A DNA stretch of 40,002 bases from Aphodoplasma sp045592745. GTDB taxonomy: Bacteria; Bacillota; Clostridia; UBA1381; UMGS1253. Position 1 is the first letter of the stretch. Each line of letters opens with the position of its first letter. Position numbers and translations under genes: made by a program. The notes under the pieces were generated by a model, which searched no databases, was not told where the DNA came from, and was given only the letters and a program-made list of their open reading frames with translations. Shown one piece after another: positions 1 to 7,295 of the stretch. Location: NCBI GenBank assembly GCA_045592745.1, contig JAZNVH010000002.1:1-40002 (forward strand), written 5' to 3'.

Positions 1-1
1 T

Positions 2-61
2 TTATCGCCGAAGATGAATGTCGGGCACCGCAAACGGTCCGTTGGTTCGAGCTGGGCTTGA
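2..61 (+). other. possible 3' tail of an upstream gene
   Basis: The second forward frame is open from the window edge to a TGA at 59-61. A terminator hairpin follows at 74-99, so a transcript clearly ends here. The 19 visible residues are too few to identify a family. It could equally be the tail of a structured RNA. Confidence 0.25.
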
Positions 62-73
62 GGAGCCATAGAA

Positions 74-99
74 AGCGGATACCTATTGGTATCCGTTTT
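74..99 (+). terminator. rho-independent terminator of the upstream unit
   Basis: CGGATACC (76-83) and GGTATCCG (88-95) form a perfect 8-bp stem around a TATT loop, followed by TTTT and a further T-rich run. The T-tract lies on the plus-strand side, so it ends the transcript entering from the left. Confidence 0.7.
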
Positions 100-105
100 G
101 CATTT

Positions 106-306
106 TTATTCTTTTATAAATTCTATTATATCGCTTACATCACAATCGAGAGCATAGCATAGAGCATCTAGAGTTTTTGTACTTATGGCTTCGCCTTTTT
201 TTATTCTGTGCAAAGTATTTGCAGAAAAACCTTGCTTAAAAATTAAATAATATTCAGTTAACCCTTTTTTGAAAAGTGTATTATAAAATGGTTTATAACT
301 TATCAT
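106..306 (-). CDS. Xre/Cro-type helix-turn-helix regulator
   Basis: A single-domain DNA-binding protein of 66 residues. The helix-turn-helix core (SANTLHRIKKGEAISTKTLD) is followed by LCYALDCDVSDIIEFI, the usual end of small Clostridial Xre regulators. I chose the ATG at 306 because GGTGA lies 5 nt upstream and family members begin MISYKP; longer TTG/GTG/ATG starts exist up to 318. It diverges from the gene at 408, and the shared intergenic region holds a palindrome between -35 and -10. Inference: it represses that gene and perhaps itself. The ligand or signal is unknown. Confidence 0.8.
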   Translation of the reverse strand: MISYKPFYNTLFKKGLTEYYLIFKQGFSANTLHRIKKGEAISTKTLDALCYALDCDVSDIIEFIKE

Positions 307-342
307 CTTCATCACCAAAATAATTTTATCATACTTAAACTA

Positions 343-371
343 TTGACAATACTCAATATATTGACTATAAT
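343..371 (+). promoter_or_regulatory. consensus sigma-A promoter with embedded operator
   Basis: TTGACA (343-348), a 17-bp spacer and TATAAT (366-371) match the consensus exactly. The perfect palindrome TCAATATATTGA (353-364) lies within the spacer, and ATTGAC occurs twice 18 bp apart. A regulator bound there would block RNA polymerase. The divergent Xre protein is the obvious candidate. Confidence 0.7.
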
Positions 372-407
372 TATAATATACTATAAAATAAATAAGGAGA
401 AATTATT

Positions 408-734
408 ATGCCTGATTACAAGAGTATGTATTTAGATTTATTTAATTCAGTTACCGATGCGATTGAGATACTGCGCAAAGCGCAGAAAAAAGCTGAAACA
501 ACCTTTGTTAATTCTTCTAAAAAGGAGAAAGAAAAAGCTGATAACAGGGCAGGAAAAGCAAAAGATTGCAAAAATTGTATGGAAATGAAAATTGGAGAAT
601 GTTTTGGTCAAAAAAATATTTGTGAATTTTATAGATACGCGCCGTCGGCTACTGAAGAAACAAAGCGAAATTGGCCCAAATATGGAGATGCTACTGCACT
701 CAAAATAGGAGAGTTTGGAAGGTATAGACGATAG
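408..734 (+). CDS. small conserved protein with cysteine motif
   Basis: Function unknown. It has 108 residues with a strong AAGGAG site upstream. The N-terminus (MPDYKSMYLDLFNSVTDAIE) and the following charged stretch predict a long helix, and this N-terminus recurs in small Clostridial proteins. Residues about 54-75 hold four cysteines, a CxxC pair and two further ones (CKNCM, ECFG, ICEF), compatible with metal binding. The tail is rich in Tyr, Trp and Arg. No membrane segment or signal peptide. It is driven by the consensus promoter at 343-371 and probably controlled by the divergent Xre protein. Confidence 0.7.
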   Translation: MPDYKSMYLDLFNSVTDAIEILRKAQKKAETTFVNSSKKEKEKADNRAGKAKDCKNCMEMKIGECFGQKNICEFYRYAPSATEETKRNWPKYGDATALKIGEFGRYRR

Positions 735-880
735 AATGGAGTGAACTAATATATGAATTATTTGTGAGCGTCTATTATCTACATGATACCCCAATAAATA
801 AAACACAAGACGCAGAGTACTTTTTATTTCTTTTAGCATGAGCACAAATCAACAATTCAAACGGCAAACAGCCGCATATA

Positions 881-909
881 TTGACATAGTGTATATTTTT
901 TAGTATACT
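881..909 (+). promoter_or_regulatory. sigma-A promoter of the band-7 gene
   Basis: TTGACA (881-886), a 17-bp spacer and TATACT (904-909). The start codon of the next gene lies about 70 bp downstream. Confidence 0.65.
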
Positions 910-981
910 ATAATCGAAAAATGCAAAAAATATCAGTAAGTTTTTTGCATTATGTAAGCAATATTTGAGGAGGTATAAATT

Positions 982-1929
982 ATGGGAATTTTTGCAGGAT
1001 TTATTGTTGTTGTGCTTGTGGTTATAATACTAAATATTAAAATAGTTCCCCAGGCTCATGAATTCGTTGTTGAGCTTTTGGGTAAATACAGAACGACATG
1101 GTCTGCCGGAATTCATATCAAAATTCCGTTTATCGAGAGAATTGCAAAAAGAGTTACGTTAAAAGAGCAGGTGCTTGATTCACCTCCGCAGCCGGTAATT
1201 ACAAAAGATAACGTTACGATGCAGATAGATACCGTAATTTATTATGCGATTTACGATGCAAAGCTATACGCTTATGGTGCGGTAAATCCTATTTCTGCGT
1301 TATCAAATTTGGCAGCAACAACACTTAGAAATATTGTCGGCGAATTAGAGCTTGACGGCACACTTACATCAAGAGATACAATTAACGGAAAAATGACATC
1401 AATATTGGATGAAGCCACAGATAAATGGGGAATAAAGGTTCATAGAGTTGAGCTTAAAAATATTATTCCGCCCACAGAAATTCAAAATGCAATGGAAAAG
1501 CAGATGAAGGCGGAGCGTGACAGAAGAGAAACAATGCTTCAGGCTGAGGGACACAAAGCGGCAGCAATAACCCGTGCAGAAGGTGATAAGCAGGCGATGA
1601 TACTTGCAGCCGAAGGTGAAAGAGATGCAAGAATTGCAAGAGCTGAGGGCGAAGCAAGAGCAATCTACCTGTCGAAAAAAGCAGAGGCAGACGGTCTCGC
1701 GGCGCTAAAAGAAGCAGGAGTAGATGCATCGGTTCTTGAACTTAAAAAGTATGAGGCTTTGGTTGCTATGGCGGATGGTAAAGCTGCAAAGATAATAGTT
1801 CCTACTGATGTAGTTGAAATGACAAAGTCAAATGTTATATTTTCGGAAACAACGGGATTGGGAGATAAAACCGACATAAGCAAAGCACAAAAAAAGACCG
1901 AAAAGAAATCAGACCCTTGTTGTGAATAA
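982..1929 (+). CDS. SPFH/band-7 (stomatin-like) membrane protein
   Basis: A membrane-anchored scaffold protein of the stomatin/QmcA group, thought to organise membrane microdomains and oligomerise. It has 315 residues: an N-terminal membrane helix (about 3-20), the band-7 domain (about 20-180, with TLKEQVLDSPPQPVITKDN and the conserved ELELDGTLTSRDTIN region), then an Ala/Glu/Arg coiled coil (about 170-245) with repeated AEG units. The tail is highly charged and ends in adjacent cysteines (DPCCE), which is uncommon in this family. GGAGG lies 8 nt before the ATG. No NfeD partner is adjacent. Own promoter upstream, strong terminator downstream. Confidence 0.88.
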   Translation: MGIFAGFIVVVLVVIILNIKIVPQAHEFVVELLGKYRTTWSAGIHIKIPFIERIAKRVTLKEQVLDSPPQPVITKDNVTMQIDTVIYYAIYDAKLYAYGAVNPISALSNLAATTLRNIVGELELDGTLTSRDTINGKMTSILDEATDKWGIKVHRVELKNIIPPTEIQNAMEKQMKAERDRRETMLQAEGHKAAAITRAEGDKQAMILAAEGERDARIARAEGEARAIYLSKKAEADGLAALKEAGVDASVLELKKYEALVAMADGKAAKIIVPTDVVEMTKSNVIFSETTGLGDKTDISKAQKKTEKKSDPCCE

Positions 1930-1936
1930 ATTGTAT

Positions 1937-1968
1937 AAAAAAAGGACATCGTACGATGTCCTTTTTTT
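1937..1968. terminator. bidirectional terminator between convergent genes
   Basis: AAAGGACATC and GATGTCCTTT flank GTAC (1941-1964) with A-runs on the left and T-runs on the right. It can end both the band-7 transcript and the minus-strand kinase transcript. Confidence 0.85.
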
Positions 1969-1974
1969 ATTATG

Positions 1975-3045
1975 TTATGCATTGAGAAGTTCTTTTACGA
2001 TTTTCATCATCGTATCATATTTTTTCTCGATATCAGCCACAAGCTTAAACTGTGTTCTGCATCTGTCAAGGTTATGATTTTCACGGTGAATTTTAAAGTA
2101 TGTATCTCCGTTAAGATGGTCTGACAAAAATCTTATTCCGCATTCATATGACATAAGCTTTATTGAGAAAGGAAGAAGCTCAATTTCCTTTTCGTTAAGG
2201 CTGTCTTTGGCAGCGTCTAAAAAGCCTTTTGTATATGCTTTGAATTTATCAAGGCTGAACTCAACCTTTGACAAATCGGTTTCATCTTCTGCAGCGGTTG
2301 AACCACCAAATCTTAATGCATCACCGTAATCGTAAAGCACAGAGCCAGGCATAACGGTATCAAGGTCAATTACACAAAGTCCCTTGCTTGTTTTTACATC
2401 AAACAAGATGTTGTTTAGCTTTGTGTCATTGTGAGTTACCTTTAAAGGAATCTCTCCTGATGCAATAAGGTCAACAACGAGATTTGCCTCTTTTTCTCTT
2501 GCCCTTGCAAATTCGACCTCTGCTTTTACATCATCAAGTCTGCCGGAAATATTATCACTTATTGCCTGTTCGAAATTTTTAACGCGGACAGGGGTATTGT
2601 GAAAATCAACAATAGTTTCGTTTAATTGTTTTGCAGGAAAATCTGAAAGCATATTTAAAAATTTACCATAAGCAAATGCAGCATTATACAAAATTTCATC
2701 GGTATCGGCTTGTTCATAACAAACCGTATCTTCGATAAATCGGTATACTCTGTAACAGTCATCACCGTCTCTTAAAAAGTTTTCGCCTTCAATAGTGGGT
2801 AGCACAGTAAGCGTCTCGCGATAAGGATTGCCGCCCTCGGCTTTAATTTTTTTGCTAAGATGCTTTGTTACCGCTTCGATGTTATCCATAACTTCGTTCG
2901 GCTTTTTAAAGATACTTGTGTTAATTCTTTGCAAAATGTAGTTTGGCGTACTTTTTACAAGATATGTGTCGTTAATGTGTCCGTTTCCGTAGTTTTCAAC
3001 GCTTTCAACGATTTTAAATTTTTTTAATATTTCTTTAATTTCCAT
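1975..3045 (-). CDS. APH-fold sugar kinase, N-acetylhexosamine 1-kinase-like
   Basis: A phosphotransferase of the aminoglycoside-kinase fold, most like NahK, which phosphorylates GlcNAc or GalNAc at C1 using ATP. It has 356 residues, close to the roughly 360 of NahK. The catalytic loop is HNDTKLNNILFD (about 207-218), and the metal-binding motif is VIDLDTVMPG followed by LYDYGDALR. It sits 14 bp downstream of a sugar nucleotidyltransferase on the same strand, which fits conversion of sugar to sugar-1-phosphate to NDP-sugar. No GH112 phosphorylase or epimerase is nearby, so substrate assignment is inference. A choline or homoserine kinase-like role is less likely given the partner gene. Confidence 0.75.
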   Translation of the reverse strand: MEIKEILKKFKIVESVENYGNGHINDTYLVKSTPNYILQRINTSIFKKPNEVMDNIEAVTKHLSKKIKAEGGNPYRETLTVLPTIEGENFLRDGDDCYRVYRFIEDTVCYEQADTDEILYNAAFAYGKFLNMLSDFPAKQLNETIVDFHNTPVRVKNFEQAISDNISGRLDDVKAEVEFARAREKEANLVVDLIASGEIPLKVTHNDTKLNNILFDVKTSKGLCVIDLDTVMPGSVLYDYGDALRFGGSTAAEDETDLSKVEFSLDKFKAYTKGFLDAAKDSLNEKEIELLPFSIKLMSYECGIRFLSDHLNGDTYFKIHRENHNLDRCRTQFKLVADIEKKYDTMMKIVKELLNA

Positions 3046-3059
3046 TTTTATAAGCTTCC

Positions 3060-3890
3060 TTACTCATAAATTTTAATATTTCCCAATGCGCTTTTCACTG
3101 ATGCCAAATCTTCTTTATATGTCATACCATACCACTTATCAGATGAGATAAGCATTTTAACTTTATAGTCTTTAGTTTTAATAAGGTTGTCAATAACAAA
3201 GGGAAGAAAATATTCATCCTTGAGAGGATTGGTCATATTTTTCAAAAAGTCAGAAATTCCGTTTTCTATTTCTGCAAAAATATCAGGCTGCAAACCCCAG
3301 AGGTTCATAGATACCAAAGTGTCTAAAGGAATGCCTGAGTTTTTATCAAGCTTTGTATGTTCGGTTATATTTTTTAAATAACCATTTTCTGTTTCACATA
3401 CACCTCTTGATACAGTTCCGTTTTCGGTAAGAGTATTTCCCAAAGGAAATCCTACCATACAAGGAGTGTTTTTGTCAAGCAAATGTTTTGCAATTATTTT
3501 CATGCTTTCGCTTCCGTAGTAATCATCTGCATTAATTACTGCAAAAGGAGTGTTTACATTTTCTTTTGCACAAAGCAGTGCGTGCGCAGTTCCCCAGGGT
3601 TTAACTCTTTCGTCGGGGACGCTAAAGCCTTCGGGAAGATTTGTAAGCTCCTGATATGCATAATCAACCTTAATAATTTTTTCACATCTTTTTCCAACAG
3701 TTTCTTCAAAATCCTGTCTATGCTCTTTTTTAATTATAAATACAACTTTGGTAAAACCTGCTTTAGCCGCGTCGCTTACAGAGTAGTCTAAAATTACTTC
3801 GCCGTTTTTTCCGATTGGTTCAAGTTGTTTTAATCCGCCAAATCTGCTGCCCATGCCGGCAGCAAGTACAACTAATGTTAAATCTTTCAA
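3060..3890 (-). CDS. sugar-1-phosphate nucleotidyltransferase
   Basis: A GT-A fold NTP transferase that joins a nucleotide to a sugar 1-phosphate. The signature LAAGMGSRFGGLKQLEPIG lies near the N-terminus, with NADDYYG and the WGTAHA motif downstream. It likely uses the product of the kinase encoded 14 bp downstream. I prefer the TTG at 3890: AAAGGA is 8 nt upstream and the protein then begins MKDLTLVVLAAG (276 residues). The ATG at 3899 would overlap that ribosome site. It is transcribed away from the AraC gene at 4036, which may control the pair. UDP versus dTDP specificity cannot be read from sequence. Confidence 0.8.
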   Translation of the reverse strand: MKDLTLVVLAAGMGSRFGGLKQLEPIGKNGEVILDYSVSDAAKAGFTKVVFIIKKEHRQDFEETVGKRCEKIIKVDYAYQELTNLPEGFSVPDERVKPWGTAHALLCAKENVNTPFAVINADDYYGSESMKIIAKHLLDKNTPCMVGFPLGNTLTENGTVSRGVCETENGYLKNITEHTKLDKNSGIPLDTLVSMNLWGLQPDIFAEIENGISDFLKNMTNPLKDEYFLPFVIDNLIKTKDYKVKMLISSDKWYGMTYKEDLASVKSALGNIKIYE

Positions 3891-4035
3891 AAATATCATC
3901 CTTTCATATAGATACTGCAGACATAGGTCTTGACATCACATAAATACCATGATATCATTTTAATATATCTTTTTTGTAAAGTATATGCGTTTTTAGACAA
4001 ACTTTCTTAGAATTCGGACACAAAAAGGTGAAGGT

Positions 4036-4848
4036 ATGTATAAAAGATATGATATTTTAAAACAATTTAATATTCAGGCGATGTATACATTTTTCAAACA
4101 AAGCTTTAATGAGAATTACAGCTTTGAAGGAGAGGAACACAATTTTTGGGAAGTCGTGTGTGTAACTCACGGAAATGTGGGTGCAACTGTTGGCTCGGAG
4201 CTGTATATTCTTGGCGAAGGAAGAGCGATTGTGCATAGTCCCGGAGAATTTCATAATCTTTGGTCGGAGTCTAAAGATGCACAGGCGATAATATTTTCTT
4301 TCGACGGCACAATTCCAAGCGAAAAAAAGCGTATATATACTATATCCGAGCAGAACTTTGGCGAAATTATATCTATTTTTGAAGATGCACACAGTTGCTT
4401 CATATTAGACGGACAGGATGTTTTGGGTGTATTAAATGGCAAAGAAAGAACGGCAGAGAAGGTTATAAAAAGGCTTGAGCTGTTTATGATGGATTTGATG
4501 GCGAATGAAAATTCGGATATTTTTGGAATTCAAACAAAAAGCGCTATTAATTATATGAATATCGTTTCTGTTTTGAGTCAGAATATAGATAAAAATATTC
4601 AGATAAAAGATATTGCAAAGCTGTGTAATATGAGTGAATCGAACGTTAAAAAGATATTTAAAAAGTATTCGGGTGTAGGCATAATGCATTATTTTAACAG
4701 CTTAAAGATAAAAAAAGCACAAAGCTTGCTCGAAAGTGGATACAGCGTAAGAGAAGCAGCCGAAGCCCTTGGATTTGCAGACCAGAATTATTTTAGTGCT
4801 GCGTTTAAAAGGGTTGTTGGAAAATCACCTATAAAATATAAAAGATAA
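4036..4848 (+). CDS. AraC-family transcriptional regulator
   Basis: A 270-residue regulator. The N-terminal half (about 20-110) looks like the cupin-type ligand domain (HNFWEVVCVTHG, HSPGEFHNLW). The C-terminal half (about 170-268) holds the two AraC helix-turn-helix motifs: DIAKLCNMSESNVKKIFKKY, then VREAAEALGFADQNYFSAAFKRVVGKSPIKY. GGTGAAGG directly precedes the ATG. It diverges from the nucleotidyltransferase-kinase pair, so control of that pair in response to a sugar is a reasonable inference. It ends at a hairpin shared with the convergent PQ-loop gene. Confidence 0.88.
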   Translation: MYKRYDILKQFNIQAMYTFFKQSFNENYSFEGEEHNFWEVVCVTHGNVGATVGSELYILGEGRAIVHSPGEFHNLWSESKDAQAIIFSFDGTIPSEKKRIYTISEQNFGEIISIFEDAHSCFILDGQDVLGVLNGKERTAEKVIKRLELFMMDLMANENSDIFGIQTKSAINYMNIVSVLSQNIDKNIQIKDIAKLCNMSESNVKKIFKKYSGVGIMHYFNSLKIKKAQSLLESGYSVREAAEALGFADQNYFSAAFKRVVGKSPIKYKR

Positions 4849-4849
4849 A

Positions 4850-4877
4850 CAGCCTGTTTAATTACAGGCTGCTTTTA
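4850..4877. terminator. bidirectional terminator
   Basis: CAGCCTGT and ACAGGCTG pair around TTAATT (4850-4871), followed by CTTTTA. It lies between the convergent AraC and PQ-loop genes and overlaps the 3' end of the latter. Confidence 0.75.
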
Positions 4878-5155
4878 TCGATATAAAGATTTCTGAAATA
4901 AAGTATAATATCAAGGCTGACCATAAATATATTAAGAAAATAGAAAAATAAAACATACCATTTTTCATAAAAAGCCGCCATATATGCAGGGTTAGTAAAT
5001 TTTGATGCAATTCCTGCTATGTATCCTATAAAAATCAAAAATAAAAATGCTATACTCTTTCCTTTTGTTGTGCGTGCTTTGTAAGCTTTGATAACATTAA
5101 GCGGCCATGAAAAACCAAAGCAAATAAGCATAATAATTTCCAATAATTCTGACAT
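4862..5155 (-). CDS. PQ-loop repeat (SemiSWEET-like) membrane protein
   Basis: 97 residues with three predicted membrane helices (about 5-22, 35-52, 65-88), the size and topology of a single PQ-loop unit. The FSWPLNVIKAYKARTTKGKS segment matches the proline-containing loop plus the basic stretch of SemiSWEET sugar facilitators, which act as dimers. A good AAAGGA site lies 9 nt before the ATG. Substrate unknown. It is transcribed in the same direction as the upstream PocR regulator gene, 25 bp away, so it may share that transcript. Confidence 0.72.
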   Translation of the reverse strand: MSELLEIIMLICFGFSWPLNVIKAYKARTTKGKSIAFLFLIFIGYIAGIASKFTNPAYMAAFYEKWYVLFFYFLNIFMVSLDIILYFRNLYIDKSSL

Positions 5156-5180
5156 ATTGATTTTCCTTTCTTGTGTTTTT

Positions 5181-6017
5181 TTATATAATTCCTTTTGTGC
5201 TGCTGATTTTTCTAAACTGCACTGGGGACATTTTTACATGCTTTTTAAACATACGATTAAAATATGTAACGTTGTTAAAACCTACCGCAAATGCAATGTT
5301 GACAACTGTATTGTCGGTTTCTTTCAAGAGCTTTTTTGAGCGCTCAATCCTTTGATAGTTCATATAGTCACTTATGCTTAGACGCAGTTCTTTTTTGAAA
5401 AGGCGGCCTAAATATTGCTCATTATAGTGAAAAGTTTTTGCTATCTGAGAAATCTTTATATCGTATTCAAGATTTGCGGCAATATAGTTTTTAATATTTT
5501 CAATTAAGGGATTAAAGTTGTTTTGATGTGTTGCAGATATATTTTTGAGAAGCGTTTTGATATACGTTTCAAGAAGCGCGCCAACACATCTGCATTTATC
5601 AAGCGTAAAATCTTTTTCCAAAGTGCCAAGAAGATGATGATTTGCTCTAAGCTTTTGTGTAAGCTTTTGCGCGCCATGTGCTTTTTCAAGGATGTTTCCG
5701 ATAAATATAACGCATACTACATTTTCTTCTATTACAATAGGTCTTGTGTATTCATATACGCCGTTTATACAAAGACCTGCAAAATCTTTTTTTGTGCGTA
5801 TTGCTTTGTTTATTGCCGCGTTTCTGCATCTAAAACATTTTTTCATATTGCCTTTATAGCTTTTGAATTCATCACAAATTTTGCTTGCGTGAATTGTCTG
5901 CTCAAAAGGCAGAATACATTTTTCGTTTCCGTAATTTCCAAGAAATAAAACGCCGATGTGCAGGTTTGTCCCATACTCGAGATATGTAATAAAATCATAA
6001 AGACTACTATACTCCAT
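5181..6017 (-). CDS. PocR-domain AraC-type regulator
   Basis: 278 residues. The N-terminal sensory domain resembles PocR: Cys-rich CFRCRNAA at about 61-68, then GLCINGVYEYTRPI and a hydrophobic core (VVCVIFIGNIL). The C-terminal 100 residues carry the AraC double helix-turn-helix, ending KHVKMSPVQFRK. GGAGG precedes the ATG by 8 nt. PocR domains bind small metabolites, often in diol or carbohydrate pathways. It diverges from the truncated FAD oxidoreductase at 6144, whose intact ancestor may have been its target. Confidence 0.85.
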   Translation of the reverse strand: MEYSSLYDFITYLEYGTNLHIGVLFLGNYGNEKCILPFEQTIHASKICDEFKSYKGNMKKCFRCRNAAINKAIRTKKDFAGLCINGVYEYTRPIVIEENVVCVIFIGNILEKAHGAQKLTQKLRANHHLLGTLEKDFTLDKCRCVGALLETYIKTLLKNISATHQNNFNPLIENIKNYIAANLEYDIKISQIAKTFHYNEQYLGRLFKKELRLSISDYMNYQRIERSKKLLKETDNTVVNIAFAVGFNNVTYFNRMFKKHVKMSPVQFRKISSTKGII

Positions 6018-6046
6018 CTTAAACCTCCGAGTATATCTTTTTTAAA

Positions 6047-6075
6047 ATTATATCATAAATGTATTAAAAGTTCAA
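6047..6075 (-). promoter_or_regulatory. sigma-A promoter of the PocR regulator
   Basis: On the minus strand TTGAAC (6075-6070), a 17-bp spacer and TATAAT (6052-6047). The start codon lies 30 bp downstream. Confidence 0.65.
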
Positions 6076-6143
6076 GGTATAATCTGTTTTTTATAAGATT
6101 TATATATTTTTGTTGTGATAATATTATTTCGAGGTGATAAATT

Positions 6144-6506
6144 GTGAAAAGATATGATTTAGTTGTTGTGGGAGCAGGACTCTCGGGCGTGGCTGCAAGT
6201 ATTTCGGCGGCAAGAGAGGGACTTAAAGTGCTTCTTATAGAAAAAGCAGGTATGCTTGGCGGAGCAATGTCAAACTCGTTTGTTTATCCGTTTATGCCGT
6301 ATTGGATGCTTGACAAAGAAACGAATGAGAAGAAAATGCTATGCGGCGGACTTTTTAGAAAGATGCTTAATAGAGAAAAAGAATTGTGCAAATATGCAGG
6401 TGTAAATGGCAGTGGATTTGAGGATGATTTTGGACCTGAAATGTTTAAGTTTGTGCTTGACAACATGATTTGTGAGGCGCGGTGCTTTTTTGTTAAAGAA
6501 AAATAA
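6144..6506 (+). pseudogene. truncated FAD-dependent oxidoreductase
   Basis: Only the N-terminal Rossmann FAD-binding part remains: VVVGAGLSGVAASISAAREG, then LLIEKAGMLGGAMSN. The frame stops after 120 codons, while members of this FAD-dependent dehydrogenase family usually run to 430-600 residues. Similarity continues to LDNMICEAR, then a short unrelated tail (CFFVKEK) leads to TAA. A GAGGTGA site and GTG start are intact. The break is followed at once by the promoter of the LOG gene, so the rest of the gene was probably lost by deletion. A folded short product is unlikely to be active. Confidence 0.75.
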
Positions 6507-6516
6507 TTTATATATA

Positions 6517-6545
6517 TTGAAAAAAAGCACTTTTTTTGATATACT
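6517..6545 (+). promoter_or_regulatory. sigma-A promoter of the LOG-family gene
   Basis: TTGAAA (6517-6522), a 17-bp spacer and TATACT (6540-6545). It starts only 10 bp after the stop of the truncated oxidoreductase, giving a leader of about 110 nt. Confidence 0.6.
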
Positions 6546-6659
6546 AAATATGTTAGCTTTTTAATGATACAGAACATCTTTTGAATTTGAAAAGCATAAG
6601 TATCAATATGTTGATATTTAAGCGAAGAAAATAAAAAATTTTTGGACAGGAGTATTAAA

Positions 6660-7241
6660 ATGAAAATTTGCGTATTTGGTGCAGCGAGTAATGAAATTGA
6701 CAATTCTTATATTGAACTTGTAGAAAATCTTGGAAAAGAAATGGCAAAAAGGGGACACAGCCTTGTATTTGGCGCAGGTGGAAATGGTCTTATGGGAGCG
6801 GCTGCGCGTGGTGTATACAGCGGCGGTGGTAAAATCACAGGCGTTATTCCAAGTTTTTTCAAAGAAGAAAATATAGAGCTGATTTTTGATAAATGCGACG
6901 AAATTATTTATACACAGACAATGGCCGAGCGTAAGGCAAAGATGGAAGATTTGGCTGACGCATTTATTATTGTTCCCGGCGGAATAGGTACTTTTGAAGA
7001 GTTTTTTGAGGTGCTTACATTAAAACAGCTTGGAAGACATGCAAAACCGATTGCGGTTTTGGATATAAACAATTATTATAAAAAGCTCGAGGAATTTTTG
7101 GAAGTGTCGGTAGAGGAACAATTCATTCGCGGCGGTTGTAAGGATTTGTATTTTTATTCTACAGACATAGACGAGATTATAACTTATCTTGAGAAAGATA
7201 AGCATATAAAAGCAGATGTGCACGAAGTTAAAATAGGCTAA
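6660..7241 (+). CDS. LOG-family nucleoside 5'-monophosphate phosphoribohydrolase
   Basis: A Rossmann-fold enzyme of the LOG (TIGR00730) family, which cleaves cytokinin-type or purine nucleoside monophosphates into base and ribose 5-phosphate. It has 193 residues, normal for the family. The signature is PGGIGTFEEFFEVLTLKQLG, and the N-terminal glycine-rich stretch is VFGAGGNGLMGAAARG. The ATG at 6660 follows GGACAGGAG at 8 nt; a TTG at 6642 lies inside that ribosome site. Monocistronic, with a promoter at 6517-6545 and a strong terminator. Confidence 0.9.
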   Translation: MKICVFGAASNEIDNSYIELVENLGKEMAKRGHSLVFGAGGNGLMGAAARGVYSGGGKITGVIPSFFKEENIELIFDKCDEIIYTQTMAERKAKMEDLADAFIIVPGGIGTFEEFFEVLTLKQLGRHAKPIAVLDINNYYKKLEEFLEVSVEEQFIRGGCKDLYFYSTDIDEIITYLEKDKHIKADVHEVKIG

Positions 7242-7250
7242 AAAATAAAG

Positions 7251-7285
7251 AAAAAACATAGCATCAAAAGATGCTATGTTTTTTT
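7251..7285. terminator. bidirectional terminator
   Basis: AAACATAGCATC and GATGCTATGTTT pair over 12 bp around an AAAA loop (7254-7281), with A-runs before and T-runs after. It separates the convergent LOG and TRAP permease genes. Confidence 0.88.
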
Positions 7286-7295
7286 AATATTAAAT

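Noticed and set aside
447..845. 132-codon minus frame opposite the Cys-motif gene
   Set aside because: Ser/Phe/Ile-rich shadow without ribosome site, crossing intergenic DNA.
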